A DNA stretch of 64,000 bases from Acidobacteriota bacterium (GTDB lineage: Bacteria > Acidobacteriota > Terriglobia > Terriglobales > Acidobacteriaceae). A program made the position numbers and the translations under genes. Within the stretch, counting starts at the first letter, position 1. Every line of letters starts with the position of its first letter. Positions 1 to 7,993 of the stretch are shown here, one piece after another. A model generated the notes under the pieces. That model did not search any database and was not told where the DNA came from. It saw only the letters and a list, made by a program, of their open reading frames with translations. The stretch covers positions 124,001 to 188,000 of the forward strand of contig JABCZI010000003.1 in assembly GCA_013289765.1 (NCBI GenBank). Direction: 5' to 3'.

Positions 1-1
1 T

Positions 2-202
2 GAGTACCAACTGCGCGCCGCGGCAATGTATGCGGATGCGGGAAACCGGCTGCGCAATTCAGTGCAGTGGGATAAAGAAGAAGCGACGTACAAACAGCAA
101 CTCGCCGACAAGCAGAAAGCTCTCGACGAAGCCAAGCAGAAGCTTGAAGACATGAAGGAAGAAGCTGTGAAGGCGGGAATTCCTTCGTCGATGATTGAGT
201 AG
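2..202 (+). CDS. C-terminal end of a helical protein (partial)
   Basis: Only the last 66 residues are present; the frame enters from the left edge and stops at TAG 200-202. The visible part is highly charged and helix-prone, rich in Lys, Glu, Gln, Asp and Ala, and looks like a coiled coil over its middle section. It ends in GIPSSMIE. No catalytic motif or family signature can be seen, so no function is proposed. The open frame and lack of rare-looking codons support a real gene. The next gene is convergent. Confidence 0.6.
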   Translation, partial: EYQLRAAAMYADAGNRLRNSVQWDKEEATYKQQLADKQKALDEAKQKLEDMKEEAVKAGIPSSMIE

Positions 203-230
203 GCGATGCAGCTGGATTGGATACAAGAGT

Positions 231-743
231 TCAGTGGTTCTCGAGCGCATTGCGCAGACGCAGCAGCTGTTTTCGGTGATGCATTCCGTGGAGCAGGTGA
301 AACTTTCTCCATTGCGTGGCGCTCAACGGACCGAGAATGGGATGATCGAGCAGCGGAATTCCGCGGCCGAAGCGGCTTTCACATTGCTCGATGATCGTAT
401 CCATGGCGGCGATCTTCGTGCCTAATTCGGTGCGAACCGTTTCCGAGGAGAGTCCACGGGGCTCAGTCACCGACGGCGCTTTTCGTCCTGTAGGCACATA
501 GCCAAGACCGATGACCACCAGAGTCCGCCAGCGCTGTTTCGTGGAAGGGGAGGTTGCCGTGGGCTTGCCCGAATCCAGCAGCCTCTCGAAGCCCTTGATC
601 GTACCGTTATATGTCAGGTACAGGTGCTCCAATACTTCGGTTGCGCACCATTTTCCCGGCGGATGCCATCGGAGTTGCTCGTTGGACATGCCTTCTACCG
701 CTGATTCGAGGGCGCGCGCCAGTTTTGGCAGGTGGGTATCCAT
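231..743 (-). CDS. DinB-fold (DfrA/YfiT-like) protein
   Basis: A 170-residue protein of the DinB/YfiT four-helix-bundle type (a metal-binding fold, unrelated to DNA polymerase IV). Likely metal-ligand histidines are in the N-terminal EHLYLTY helix and the C-terminal HLLHGMHHRKQ helix, the usual spacing for the family. Members often act as thiol-dependent transferases or hydrolases, but the substrate cannot be read from sequence. The upstream in-frame GTG at 767 would add eight residues. I prefer ATG at 743 because a GAGAG-like Shine-Dalgarno lies just ahead of it. It is divergent from the lipoprotein gene at 827, and the two share an 83-bp promoter region. Confidence 0.75.
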   Translation of the reverse strand: MDTHLPKLARALESAVEGMSNEQLRWHPPGKWCATEVLEHLYLTYNGTIKGFERLLDSGKPTATSPSTKQRWRTLVVIGLGYVPTGRKAPSVTEPRGLSSETVRTELGTKIAAMDTIIEQCESRFGRGIPLLDHPILGPLSATQWRKFHLLHGMHHRKQLLRLRNALENH

Positions 744-826
744 TGCACTACTCTCGCGTTTCTGCACGCTTCAGGTAGAATGTTGCGCGACATCAAAACA
801 TCCTAGTTTATAACAGGAAGATCGCC

Positions 827-1537
827 ATGAAAATGACGCACTTTGTGCAGTCAGAGACCCCCGTTGTTGCCGAAGTCGTTGAAGCAGTGCGCCCCGGCGT
901 TGTTCGCCATCGAATAGCCACGATCCCGGCGGCGGTGGTTTTTATTTTTCTCGCTCTGGTTTCAGCCTGCGATTCAAACACGGCCAAACCGGCGCAATCG
1001 AAGCCGGAGCCCAAGCCTGCAGAATTGCTAACTGCACGGGCCGCCTTTCAAAAGGTATTTATCGCGGCCCGGAATTATGCCGCCGACGTGAAGCCTTTTC
1101 GCATCGAATCGACTCCTTCGAGTGAGAGCAATGGGCACGATGGCAAGTCCGCGATCTGGAGAGCGAGTTTCGCCTCGGCCATGCAACACGGCGTGAAGCC
1201 TTTTATATGGTCTGGAACCGATGCCCCCGATGCGCCGTCGCGCGGCGTTTCGCCGGGAAACGAAGACACTTATAATCCCAGCAACGCTTCCACCCAGATT
1301 TTTGACGTAGCGTTCCTCAAAGTGGATTCCGACCAGGCGTTCGCCGAGGCACAAAAGCACGGCGGAGAAAAGATTCTGGCCAACGATCCCGCGACGCCGG
1401 TAATTTACATCTGCGACTGGAACCATAACACCAACGAGCTTACCTGGCATGTGATCTATGGCGGTTCTCGCGAAACTGCGAAGCTGACAGTCGCGATCAA
1501 CGCCTCGAGCGGCGCATTCATCCGGGTGGAGAAATAA
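827..1537 (+). CDS. hypothetical lipoprotein
   Basis: 236 residues. A long charged N-terminus (residues 1-30) precedes a hydrophobic stretch ending in LALVSAC, which looks like a lipobox with Cys about 48, so the mature protein is probably a lipoprotein. After a Lys/Pro/Glu linker comes a globular domain of about 170 residues ending in a repeated beta-strand pattern (LTWHVIYGG ... GAFIRVEK) reminiscent of PepSY-like folds, but not clearly any family. An AGGAAG ribosome site precedes ATG 827. The unusually long n-region makes the start slightly uncertain. No function is assigned. Confidence 0.65.
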   Translation: MKMTHFVQSETPVVAEVVEAVRPGVVRHRIATIPAAVVFIFLALVSACDSNTAKPAQSKPEPKPAELLTARAAFQKVFIAARNYAADVKPFRIESTPSSESNGHDGKSAIWRASFASAMQHGVKPFIWSGTDAPDAPSRGVSPGNEDTYNPSNASTQIFDVAFLKVDSDQAFAEAQKHGGEKILANDPATPVIYICDWNHNTNELTWHVIYGGSRETAKLTVAINASSGAFIRVEK

Positions 1538-1597
1538 GCTAGTGGTCAGGTGTGCAGGCAGCGCTTGCGGAACGAAAAAGAGTACTAAATGCGAGCT

Positions 1598-1846
1598 TCA
1601 TTTTTTCCGTTCGGCTTGCTTTATTTGTTCAGCGATGGAGGCAAAGAAGCGGCAAAGGGCGTCGGCGGATGCGATTGCCCCCTTCAAGGACTGGCGTTCG
1701 GCGAAAAAGACAATATCTGCGACAGAATACTGCATGCGAAGGCGATCGGCGGCACACTGGGCGCTGAGCAGTTCAACTTTCGCGGCCCGGACCTCGGAAT
1801 TCAGGCGGGCGATCCCCGCTTGTCTTAAAGAATCATCGTTCAACAT
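1598..1846 (-). CDS. small helical protein of unknown function
   Basis: 82 residues, almost entirely predicted helix, with alternating Ala/Leu/Glu/Arg positions and no signal peptide. An AGGTGG ribosome site lies about 7 bases before the ATG at 1846. Competing frames on the plus strand across the same interval are rich in Arg, Ser and Cys and look like shadows. The protein has no recognisable family. It lies between the lipoprotein gene and the TetR regulator and is convergent with the former. Confidence 0.5.
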   Translation of the reverse strand: MLNDDSLRQAGIARLNSEVRAAKVELLSAQCAADRLRMQYSVADIVFFAERQSLKGAIASADALCRFFASIAEQIKQAERKK

Positions 1847-2036
1847 CCACTACCCACCTTTGGAAGATTTGCCCGCCCGCCCGTATTTCGATTGGTGACG
1901 GCTGGGAACCATTAATGGCTCCGAAAGTGCCTGCGGAATTACTGCGGGGTTGATAAAATTGTACGAGGTTAGTTATACATAGTCAAAGCAAAGAGGTCGG
2001 GCCCAGCGGTGATATTTGTAGTGCGGAGGCGGGCCG

Positions 2037-2729
2037 TTGCCCAGACAAGCCGATCCCCAGCTCGAACAACGTATACTAGATGCAGCTTGCCGGTTGTGGT
2101 CGCGGGGTGGCGAGAAATCGCTTACCATGCGCGCCGTCGCCAAAGCAGCCGGCACGACCACCCCTACCGTTTACGAGCGTTATCGGGATCGCGGTGATAT
2201 TCTCCGCGCCCTACGCATACAGACTCGCGTCGAACTTTTCTCTTCCCTTACCCGCACGCGCTCCCTGACCCAAGCCTGCCAGCGCTATCTGGAGTACGCA
2301 TTGGCGCATCCCCATGCCTACGAAGTACTCTTCGATGGTTTTGCCGAACCGCCGTCTCTGTACGAGCCGTGGCCGTCCTTTAACCTGATGCGTCTGCGGC
2401 TGGCGCAGCGGATTGGCGGCGCTCCACGCAAACACACTCGTCTTATGCTTTCACTTTGGTCTCTGATGCACGGCACGGCCATGCTCATGATTCGGGGCGG
2501 GGTTTCCGGAGTGTTGAGCAGGCAAATGACTCACGCGTGTCTGGACGCGCTTGAAGCCATTGTCGGAGAAGCCAAGCGCTCGAAGGGTAAAGTATTTTCC
2601 GGCCCCAAATGGCCTTCTGGCCTTATCCTCGGAGAAGCGACCCGTAGCAAGGTGCATTTGAAAGCGGGCACTGCTCGCACTAAATCCTCGAAGCGACGCA
2701 GACTTTCGAAGGGACGGACCGCCGCGTAA
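2037..2729 (+). CDS. TetR/AcrR family transcriptional regulator
   Basis: 230 residues. The N-terminal 50 residues form a TetR helix-turn-helix: QRILDAACRLW, then SLTMRAVAKAAGTTTPTVYE, where the recognition helix ends in VYERYRDR. The remaining helical ligand-binding domain ends about residue 185, followed by a basic Lys/Arg/Ser-rich tail of about 45 residues that is not typical of the family. I chose the TTG at 2037 because a GGAGG-like site (gcggaggcgg) is correctly spaced and no ATG lies near. It has no obvious divergent target; the neighbouring TPR gene is convergent. Effector and operator are unknown. Confidence 0.85.
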   Translation: MPRQADPQLEQRILDAACRLWSRGGEKSLTMRAVAKAAGTTTPTVYERYRDRGDILRALRIQTRVELFSSLTRTRSLTQACQRYLEYALAHPHAYEVLFDGFAEPPSLYEPWPSFNLMRLRLAQRIGGAPRKHTRLMLSLWSLMHGTAMLMIRGGVSGVLSRQMTHACLDALEAIVGEAKRSKGKVFSGPKWPSGLILGEATRSKVHLKAGTARTKSSKRRRLSKGRTAA

Positions 2730-2779
2730 ACGCCGCGCCTCTTCCACCGAAAGATGCTTTGATGGCTTCAGCTGTGGCT

Positions 2780-3457
2780 TTACTTGGGTCCTGCCGTCTC
2801 TACTTTCAGGCGGCTAATTGCCTTCAGCGCCTCAGAAGATTGCGGTCCGTGCGGCAGAATCTTCAAGTAGCTTTCGTATTCTGCGCGTGCATCGTCGAGG
2901 ATCCCCAACTTTTCCAGAGAGATCGCCAGCCGGATGGTGGCTACCGCATCGTTGTCCTTGTAGCGAAGCGCTTCGCGATAACGCTCTTCGGCGGCGCGAT
3001 AATTTCTCCGCTTGAAATAAAAGTCGCCCACCTCGACGCTCTTCGCGGCCTTATGCGGATCCCAGGTATGGAACTCGCTGACTCCGTTACCAGTTAAGAC
3101 TTCGGCCTCGGCATCCGCCACCGCAGTCGTACTCTGCGGGTGCGCTTTGGCGTCGTCGGCCGGTGCACTCAAATCCACCTGGGTATCCTTGCTCGAACTC
3201 TCACCTGTTCCTGAACCCAAATCCTCTGCCCGCACGCGATCCGAGCGCGGCGGTTCCATGGTGCCGTTGTGGGGTTGGGGCGCAGGGTCTGCATTCTCGG
3301 CAGAGTCGCCTTCTGGAAAAGGATTGCGCTCAGCCGCCGACGGCTCCCTGGCGGGGGTAGAAGATGATGATGGCGGAGAGGGTTTTGGCGAGTCTTGCTG
3401 CGCCCAGAGCACGGCACTGAATGCCATTAACCAGCACAACAACCAACAGCGTCGCAT
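2780..3457 (-). CDS. secreted TPR-repeat protein
   Basis: 225 residues. A signal peptide (about residues 1-19, ending VLWAQ) is followed by a Pro/Ser-rich low-complexity segment to about residue 120. The C-terminal 100 residues hold at least two tetratricopeptide repeats, visible as KSVEVGDFYFKRRNYRAAEE and AVATIRLAISLEKLGILDDA. Such proteins usually act as protein-protein scaffolds in the cell envelope; a BamD/YfiO-like role is possible but not shown. No strong ribosome site precedes ATG 3457. It is convergent with the TetR gene and codirectional with the OmpA-type gene upstream, from which a terminator separates it. Confidence 0.75.
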   Translation of the reverse strand: MRRCWLLCWLMAFSAVLWAQQDSPKPSPPSSSSTPAREPSAAERNPFPEGDSAENADPAPQPHNGTMEPPRSDRVRAEDLGSGTGESSSKDTQVDLSAPADDAKAHPQSTTAVADAEAEVLTGNGVSEFHTWDPHKAAKSVEVGDFYFKRRNYRAAEERYREALRYKDNDAVATIRLAISLEKLGILDDARAEYESYLKILPHGPQSSEALKAISRLKVETAGPK

Positions 3458-3512
3458 AGTTCTATTCTACCGTTGGATACTTGTTTGGCAACCCGACAAA
3501 CCGCAAAAAAAT

Positions 3513-3547
3513 ACAGGCCGCTCAGGGGGAGGCTTTGAGCGGCCTGT
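3513..3547 (-). terminator. Rho-independent terminator of the OmpA-type gene
   Basis: A perfect 12-bp inverted repeat (acaggccgctca / tgagcggcctgt) encloses an 11-base loop. On the minus strand the stem is followed by an uninterrupted T tract (atttttttg). It lies about 45 bases after the stop codon of the OmpA-type gene. Confidence 0.9.
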
Positions 3548-3593
3548 TTGGTGAAGTCCTCCAGGGGAACGAGGAAAACTCAATCCACGGCAA

Positions 3594-4331
3594 TTACATC
3601 GACGAGGGATTACTTTGTCCGCTCGGCGCTGGTGTCGCGGGAGTTGTGTCGCCTACAGTGTTGGTCATCAGCCGAACATCCACGCGTCGATTGTCGGCAC
3701 GGCCAGCGCTGGTCTTATTAGTTTCAACCGGTTTGTCCTTGCCCAAGCCGATCACATAAATCTTGTGAGCGGGCACGTTGTATTTCGAAGCCAAGTACTG
3801 GATGACGGCGTTGGCGCGGCGCTGGCTGAGATCATAGTTATATTCGGCCGGGCCCACGGAATCGGTACTGCCCTCGAGCGCGATGATGTAGCCCTTCGTG
3901 CTGGAGATGGTCGCTGCCAATTGATCGAGGGCTTCTTTCGCTTTGGGCGTGAGATTGTCCCGGTTAAAACCGAACTTCACCGAAGTCTCGGCTACGGGAC
4001 GATAGTTGTCGAGATTCGCTACCGTGTTGGTCAATACGCCTACGCGTCCGTTGGCGGCGTCTGCCATCTGCTGCGCCGATGCCGCGGATTGACCTGCGGC
4101 CTGCGCCTTCTGTTCCACGTCTGCCGTCTTGGCATTAACGGCTTGAATGCCGGCTTGCGCCCGGGCGTCAACGTCCTTGATGTCCTTGCTGTTCTTGGCC
4201 GTCATATCATCAAGTTCGTTAGTCTTGTTGATGAGCGGCGTGGTCTGTTGCTTCACGTAGTTCTTGCTGGTGCAGCCGACGGTTGCCGCCATGCTGACTG
4301 CCAGAAAAATCGTTAACGAAGTGCGGGTCAT
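3594..4331 (-). CDS. OmpA-family peptidoglycan-associated lipoprotein
   Basis: 245 residues. The signal sequence ends in a lipobox-like TVGC (Cys20). Residues 35-105 are an Ala/Gln/Lys-rich coiled coil like the Lpp-type stalk. The C-terminal OmpA domain (about 115-225) binds peptidoglycan and shows the expected elements: SVKFGFNRDNLTPKAKEALD, NYDLSQRRANAVIQYL and the diaminopimelate-binding end GRADNRRVDVRLM. The role is probably anchoring the outer membrane to the wall. ATG 4331 follows AAGGAG at good spacing; a longer in-frame extension to 4421 has no such site. The gene is monocistronic, with its own terminator downstream. Confidence 0.9.
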   Translation of the reverse strand: MTRTSLTIFLAVSMAATVGCTSKNYVKQQTTPLINKTNELDDMTAKNSKDIKDVDARAQAGIQAVNAKTADVEQKAQAAGQSAASAQQMADAANGRVGVLTNTVANLDNYRPVAETSVKFGFNRDNLTPKAKEALDQLAATISSTKGYIIALEGSTDSVGPAEYNYDLSQRRANAVIQYLASKYNVPAHKIYVIGLGKDKPVETNKTSAGRADNRRVDVRLMTNTVGDTTPATPAPSGQSNPSSM

Positions 4332-4652
4332 TGGAAGAGGCTCCTTGATTTCTTGTCTCAGCGCTTTCGGGTTATCCCGGGCGCAAATTCTGGTTATCTG
4401 CCTGCCTTGGGAATAGTTCAATCCTCACAGATCCCGCTCATACTTTTGCACGGGACGTGCCAGTTCGCCATACAGGAAATTCCCCGTATAAGTATATACG
4501 TTTTCAACCACTTGCGATTAAAGAAGGAAAAATGGCAGAAAATTGCGTAGCTCAGAGAACGCAAACCACACATTAAGTTATGGAAAATTTATACAGTTAG
4601 CCTTAGTTGGCCTAAGGACTCATCGGCCTCGGGTACAGGTTAATCTAGCCCG
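4332..4652. other. intergenic region between OmpA-type and phosphoesterase genes
   Basis: About 320 bases, more AT-rich than the surroundings. It probably holds the promoter of the OmpA-type gene. A small perfect inverted repeat (ccttag ... ctaagg, about 4600-4617) lies just past the 3' end of the phosphoesterase gene and may weakly terminate it. No convincing coding frame. Confidence 0.4.
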
Positions 4653-5723
4653 CTATTTCCAGATGTCCGTAATCGGCGCCGCGTCGCGATCGCCCTCGGC
4701 CAGGGGCTGCAATCCAAAGTTATCTTCGATGGTCCGCAGCACGTTGTAATGGGTGTAATGGCGATCGAGCACTTTGGGATCCAGTTGGCTAGCGTCCTTG
4801 ACCATGTCCCCAAGAAACAAGGTGTAGATCCGATTGTCGGAGTTGTGGTCGGACTCGTCGAAGGTCACAATCACAAGCGTGCCCTTGCGCAGCTTTTCGC
4901 TAAAAGTTTTGTCCAGGAATCTGCTGACCCAGGCGCCAGCCACTCCTACATTGGTGTTGTGGCCGTCGTTGTTCATGTTCGGGGAGTAAAACGAATAGGC
5001 CACGAGCCCTGCCTTCGCATCTCTCACGAAAGCGCTATCTTCTCCCAACCCTAACAAACTATTCCCCTTGGTGGAATCCACGCGTACGACGCGGTCGCAC
5101 CATTTTTCCTGCACTTCCACAAAACTTAAGAACGGTACGTGCCGCCGCACGTAGTCCCCCGCCTTGCGTTTGGAAACGTGTTGGCTGTCGACGCGGAACG
5201 GGCAATTCCCTTCCGGCAGTTCCTCCGCATAATTTTTAAAATCGAGCCCGCTCGCAATCAGGCGATCAGCGATGGTTTTATGCGCGGCGTCGTTGTGAAA
5301 ATTAACTTGCATGTCAGCAAGGTACCGTCGCCGATGTATGCCAAAGTCGGTGCCCGCCACCATCGCCAGGTAGTTCGGATAGGAGGGGTGAAACAGGGCG
5401 TGAAAGTTCGAGAAGCTCGCGCCCTTGGCGGCTAAAGCGGAAAGATTTTTATCTCTTACTGCGGCCTCGTAATCGCCGTTTTCAAGCACAATGACGACTA
5501 CACGGTCGAAGTGATGCGCTGTGGATTTGGCTGCCGCCTGCGCCGCATCGTCTTTCTTCTCCTGCGCGGGCTTCGCCGCTTCCGTCTTATTCGATTGATC
5601 GACAGTAATCGATTGCCCTACCAAGGAGACCTGAGTCGCGCAGATCACGACGCTTATCAGGAGAGACATCGTAAAAAAGCAACGCCGGGAAAGGCCCGGC
5701 TGGCCGGTCGATATCAGGCTCAT
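4653..5723 (-). CDS. secreted phosphoesterase (AcpA/phospholipase C-like)
   Basis: 356 residues of the alkaline-phosphatase-like phosphoesterase family that includes acid phosphatase AcpA and phospholipase C. Visible motifs are FDRVVVIVLENGDY near residue 75 (metal-binding Glu/Asn), the HPSYPNYLAMVAGTDFG segment, SFYSPNMNNDGHNTNVG, and TLVIVTFDESDHNSDNRI near the C-terminus. The N-terminus has SRRCFFTMSLLIS, which resembles a twin-arginine signal, and export of folded enzyme would fit the family. The frame stays open through the uvrC start region, but the conserved part only begins near 5723. Alternative start: ATG 5759. Divergent from uvrC. Substrate unknown. Confidence 0.85.
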   Translation of the reverse strand: MSLISTGQPGLSRRCFFTMSLLISVVICATQVSLVGQSITVDQSNKTEAAKPAQEKKDDAAQAAAKSTAHHFDRVVVIVLENGDYEAAVRDKNLSALAAKGASFSNFHALFHPSYPNYLAMVAGTDFGIHRRRYLADMQVNFHNDAAHKTIADRLIASGLDFKNYAEELPEGNCPFRVDSQHVSKRKAGDYVRRHVPFLSFVEVQEKWCDRVVRVDSTKGNSLLGLGEDSAFVRDAKAGLVAYSFYSPNMNNDGHNTNVGVAGAWVSRFLDKTFSEKLRKGTLVIVTFDESDHNSDNRIYTLFLGDMVKDASQLDPKVLDRHYTHYNVLRTIEDNFGLQPLAEGDRDAAPITDIWK

Positions 5724-5742
5724 ATTACTTTCTTGTAACACA

Positions 5743-5769
5743 TTGACATATCTGCTCATCGAATAGAAT
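5743..5769 (+). promoter_or_regulatory. candidate sigma70-type promoter of uvrC
   Basis: TTGACA at 5743-5748 and TAGAAT at 5764-5769, spacer 15. It would start transcription only a few bases before ATG 5784, and no Shine-Dalgarno is visible ahead of that ATG. A leaderless or nearly leaderless uvrC message is possible. Confidence 0.4.
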
Positions 5770-5783
5770 ACAAAGATCGCCCG

Positions 5784-7850
5784 ATGGACCTTCCCCAGAA
5801 AATCCGCAGTATCCCCACCGAGCCTGGCGTGTATCTGTACAAAAACGCCGAAGGCGAAGTCATTTATGTGGGCAAGGCGAAGAACCTGCGCAGCCGCGTC
5901 GCCAGCTACTTCCACGAGGGCCGGTGGGAAGATTCGAAGACCGGCACGCTGGTGCGCCAGGCCGTAGATGTCGACTATATTGTGGTCGCCAACAACAAAG
6001 AGGCGCTTGCGCTTGAAAACAATCTGATTAAGCAGCGCAAGCCTCGCTTTAACATCCTGCTGCGCGACGATAAAACTTATCCCTACGTGAAGCTGACGCT
6101 GAGCGAACGATGGCCGCGGGTATACGTCACGCGCCGCTTGCGCAAGGACGGCAGCGCCTATTACGGCCCGTACTTCCCGGCGAACCTGGCTTACCGCATT
6201 GTTGACCTGATCCATCGCAATTTTCTGATTCCATCCTGCAAGGTGGATCTCACGCGCTTTCATCCTCGGCCTTGCCTCCAGTACTACATCAAGCGTTGTC
6301 TCGGGCCGTGCGTGAAAGAACTGACCACGTCTGAGGCCTATCAGGAAGCCGTGCGCGACGTGAAGCTTTTTCTGGAAGGCCGGCCAACAGATTTAAGCCG
6401 CTCCCTTCACGAACGCATGGAACAAGCTGCCGGCGCTGAGGAGTACGAGCGCGCGGCGCGATACCGCGACCTGATTTCCACCGTCGAGCAATTGCAGGAG
6501 CGGCAGCGCATTGCGGCAGCGGAAGGCGATGACGCGGACGTATTCGGCTATCACTATGAGAATGGGATGCTGGCCGTAAATTTGTTCCATATGCGCGGGG
6601 GGCGCGTGGTTGATCGTCGCGAGTTCTTTTGGGAGGACTTGCCGGAATTCGCACCGGCGCGTTCCGGCGTGGAAACGAATGAGACGTTGGCTGGTCCCCT
6701 TCTACCCTGTCATCCTGAGGGGACGCCATTGGGCGCCGAAGGATTTGTGCACTCTGCCGGCAGTGCCGCTTCTGCTGGCGCCAGCATAGCCGCCGACGAC
6801 TCCATAGATCCTTCGGCCCGCCAAAAACGCGGGTCTCAGGATGACAAGGCGATCGATGGCCAGGCGATCGATGACGACGCGAGTTTTCATCCCGGCGAAT
6901 TCTTCTCCGCCCTTCTCAAGCAGCTCTACATCGGCCAGCCTTATGTCCCCCGCAATCTTTATGTCCCGGTTGATTTCGAGGATCGCGCCGAGTTGGAGGA
7001 CCTGCTCTCCGAGCAAGTCGCGGGCGGGGGCGCCCGCGCCACATCTGTCCACATTCTGGTGCCGCAGCGCGGGGACAAGCGTGCGCTCATCGACCTTGCC
7101 GGCACGAACGCCAAGCAATCCTACGACCAGCGATTCCGCGTGCTCAAACCAAACGCCAGAAAAATTCAGGAAGAGTTGCAGGAGACTCTTAGCCTTCCCG
7201 AATTGCCAAAGCGCGTCGAGTGTTTCGACATCTCGCACATTCAGGGCGCTGAGACCGTGGCTTCGATGGTGGTCTGGGAAGATGGCAAGATGAAGAAATC
7301 GGATTACCGAAAATTCATCATTCGCACAGTCGATGGCGTAAATGATTTCGCTTCGATGTGCGAGGTGGTGATGCGCCGCTACAAGCGCGTGCAGCAAGAA
7401 AAGAAGCCCATGCCCAGCCTGGTGCTGATTGATGGCGGCCTGGGACAATTGCATGCCGCCGCCGAAGCGCTGGAATCACTTGAAATCATTAACCAGCCGC
7501 TCGCCGCGATCGCCAAGCGCGAAGAGATTCTCTACGTCTATGGACAAGAGAAAGATCCGATTGCGCTTGATCATCACTCGCCGGTGTTACACCTGATTCA
7601 ATTGATTCGCGACGAGGCTCACCGCTTCGCCGTAACCTTCCATCGCAAACGCCGGCAAATGCGCGACCGTTCAACGGAATTGCTGGAGATCCCCGGCGTC
7701 GGCGCAAACACAACTCGCCGTCTTCTTGAACACTTTGGTAGCCTGCAGGCGGTGAAACAGGCGGACCCGGCCGCGCTGTCAGCGGTCGTGACCCGAGTGC
7801 AGGCGGAAGCAATCAGCAATCACTTTCGAAAAATAGCCGCCACCGATTGA
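5784..7850 (+). CDS. uvrC: excinuclease ABC subunit C
   Basis: 688 residues. UvrC makes both incisions in nucleotide excision repair. Domains in order: GIY-YIG nuclease (residues 12-95, PGVYLYKNAEGEVIYVGKAK), the Cys region CLQYYIKRCLGPC, a UVR motif near 210-240, the RNase H-like 3'-nuclease core (about 450-580, with CFDISHIQGAETVASMVVWE and VLIDGGLGQLHAA), and C-terminal helix-hairpin-helix motifs (IPGVGANTTRRLLEHFGSLQ). The protein is about 70 residues longer than usual. The excess falls at about residues 308-354, where the DNA is a palindromic repeat element read through in frame (see separate feature). Apparently monocistronic. Confidence 0.97.
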   Translation: MDLPQKIRSIPTEPGVYLYKNAEGEVIYVGKAKNLRSRVASYFHEGRWEDSKTGTLVRQAVDVDYIVVANNKEALALENNLIKQRKPRFNILLRDDKTYPYVKLTLSERWPRVYVTRRLRKDGSAYYGPYFPANLAYRIVDLIHRNFLIPSCKVDLTRFHPRPCLQYYIKRCLGPCVKELTTSEAYQEAVRDVKLFLEGRPTDLSRSLHERMEQAAGAEEYERAARYRDLISTVEQLQERQRIAAAEGDDADVFGYHYENGMLAVNLFHMRGGRVVDRREFFWEDLPEFAPARSGVETNETLAGPLLPCHPEGTPLGAEGFVHSAGSAASAGASIAADDSIDPSARQKRGSQDDKAIDGQAIDDDASFHPGEFFSALLKQLYIGQPYVPRNLYVPVDFEDRAELEDLLSEQVAGGGARATSVHILVPQRGDKRALIDLAGTNAKQSYDQRFRVLKPNARKIQEELQETLSLPELPKRVECFDISHIQGAETVASMVVWEDGKMKKSDYRKFIIRTVDGVNDFASMCEVVMRRYKRVQQEKKPMPSLVLIDGGLGQLHAAAEALESLEIINQPLAAIAKREEILYVYGQEKDPIALDHHSPVLHLIQLIRDEAHRFAVTFHRKRRQMRDRSTELLEIPGVGANTTRRLLEHFGSLQAVKQADPAALSAVVTRVQAEAISNHFRKIAATD
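6708..6846 (+). repeat. palindromic repeat element inside uvrC
   Basis: Bounded by a perfect 12-bp inverted repeat, TGTCATCCTGAG (6708-6719) and CTCAGGATGACA (6835-6846). Nested inside is a second inverted pair, CCGAAGGAT (6736-6744) and ATCCTTCGG (6808-6816). The element contributes about 46 residues to UvrC without breaking the frame. Low-complexity Ala/Ser/Gly residues (SAGSAASAGAS) come from its middle. It looks like a dispersed intergenic-type element that entered a gene. Confidence 0.8.
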
Positions 7851-7993
7851 CCTTAAGTTTTCTTCTCGACCTTCGCGGCCATTCCTCGCGGCAAAGCTCT
7901 TGTCTGATCTGTTTTTAGTACCGGCGCTGCCGTGGTTAAGATTTCCCACTCTTGCTAAACTAGCATTCGGATCCGTCTCTGCCTTTAACTTTC

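Noticed and set aside
5724-6263. N-terminal extension of the phosphoesterase frame through uvrC
   Set aside because: The extension overlaps the conserved GIY-YIG coding region of uvrC on the opposite strand; conserved sequence only begins at about 5723.
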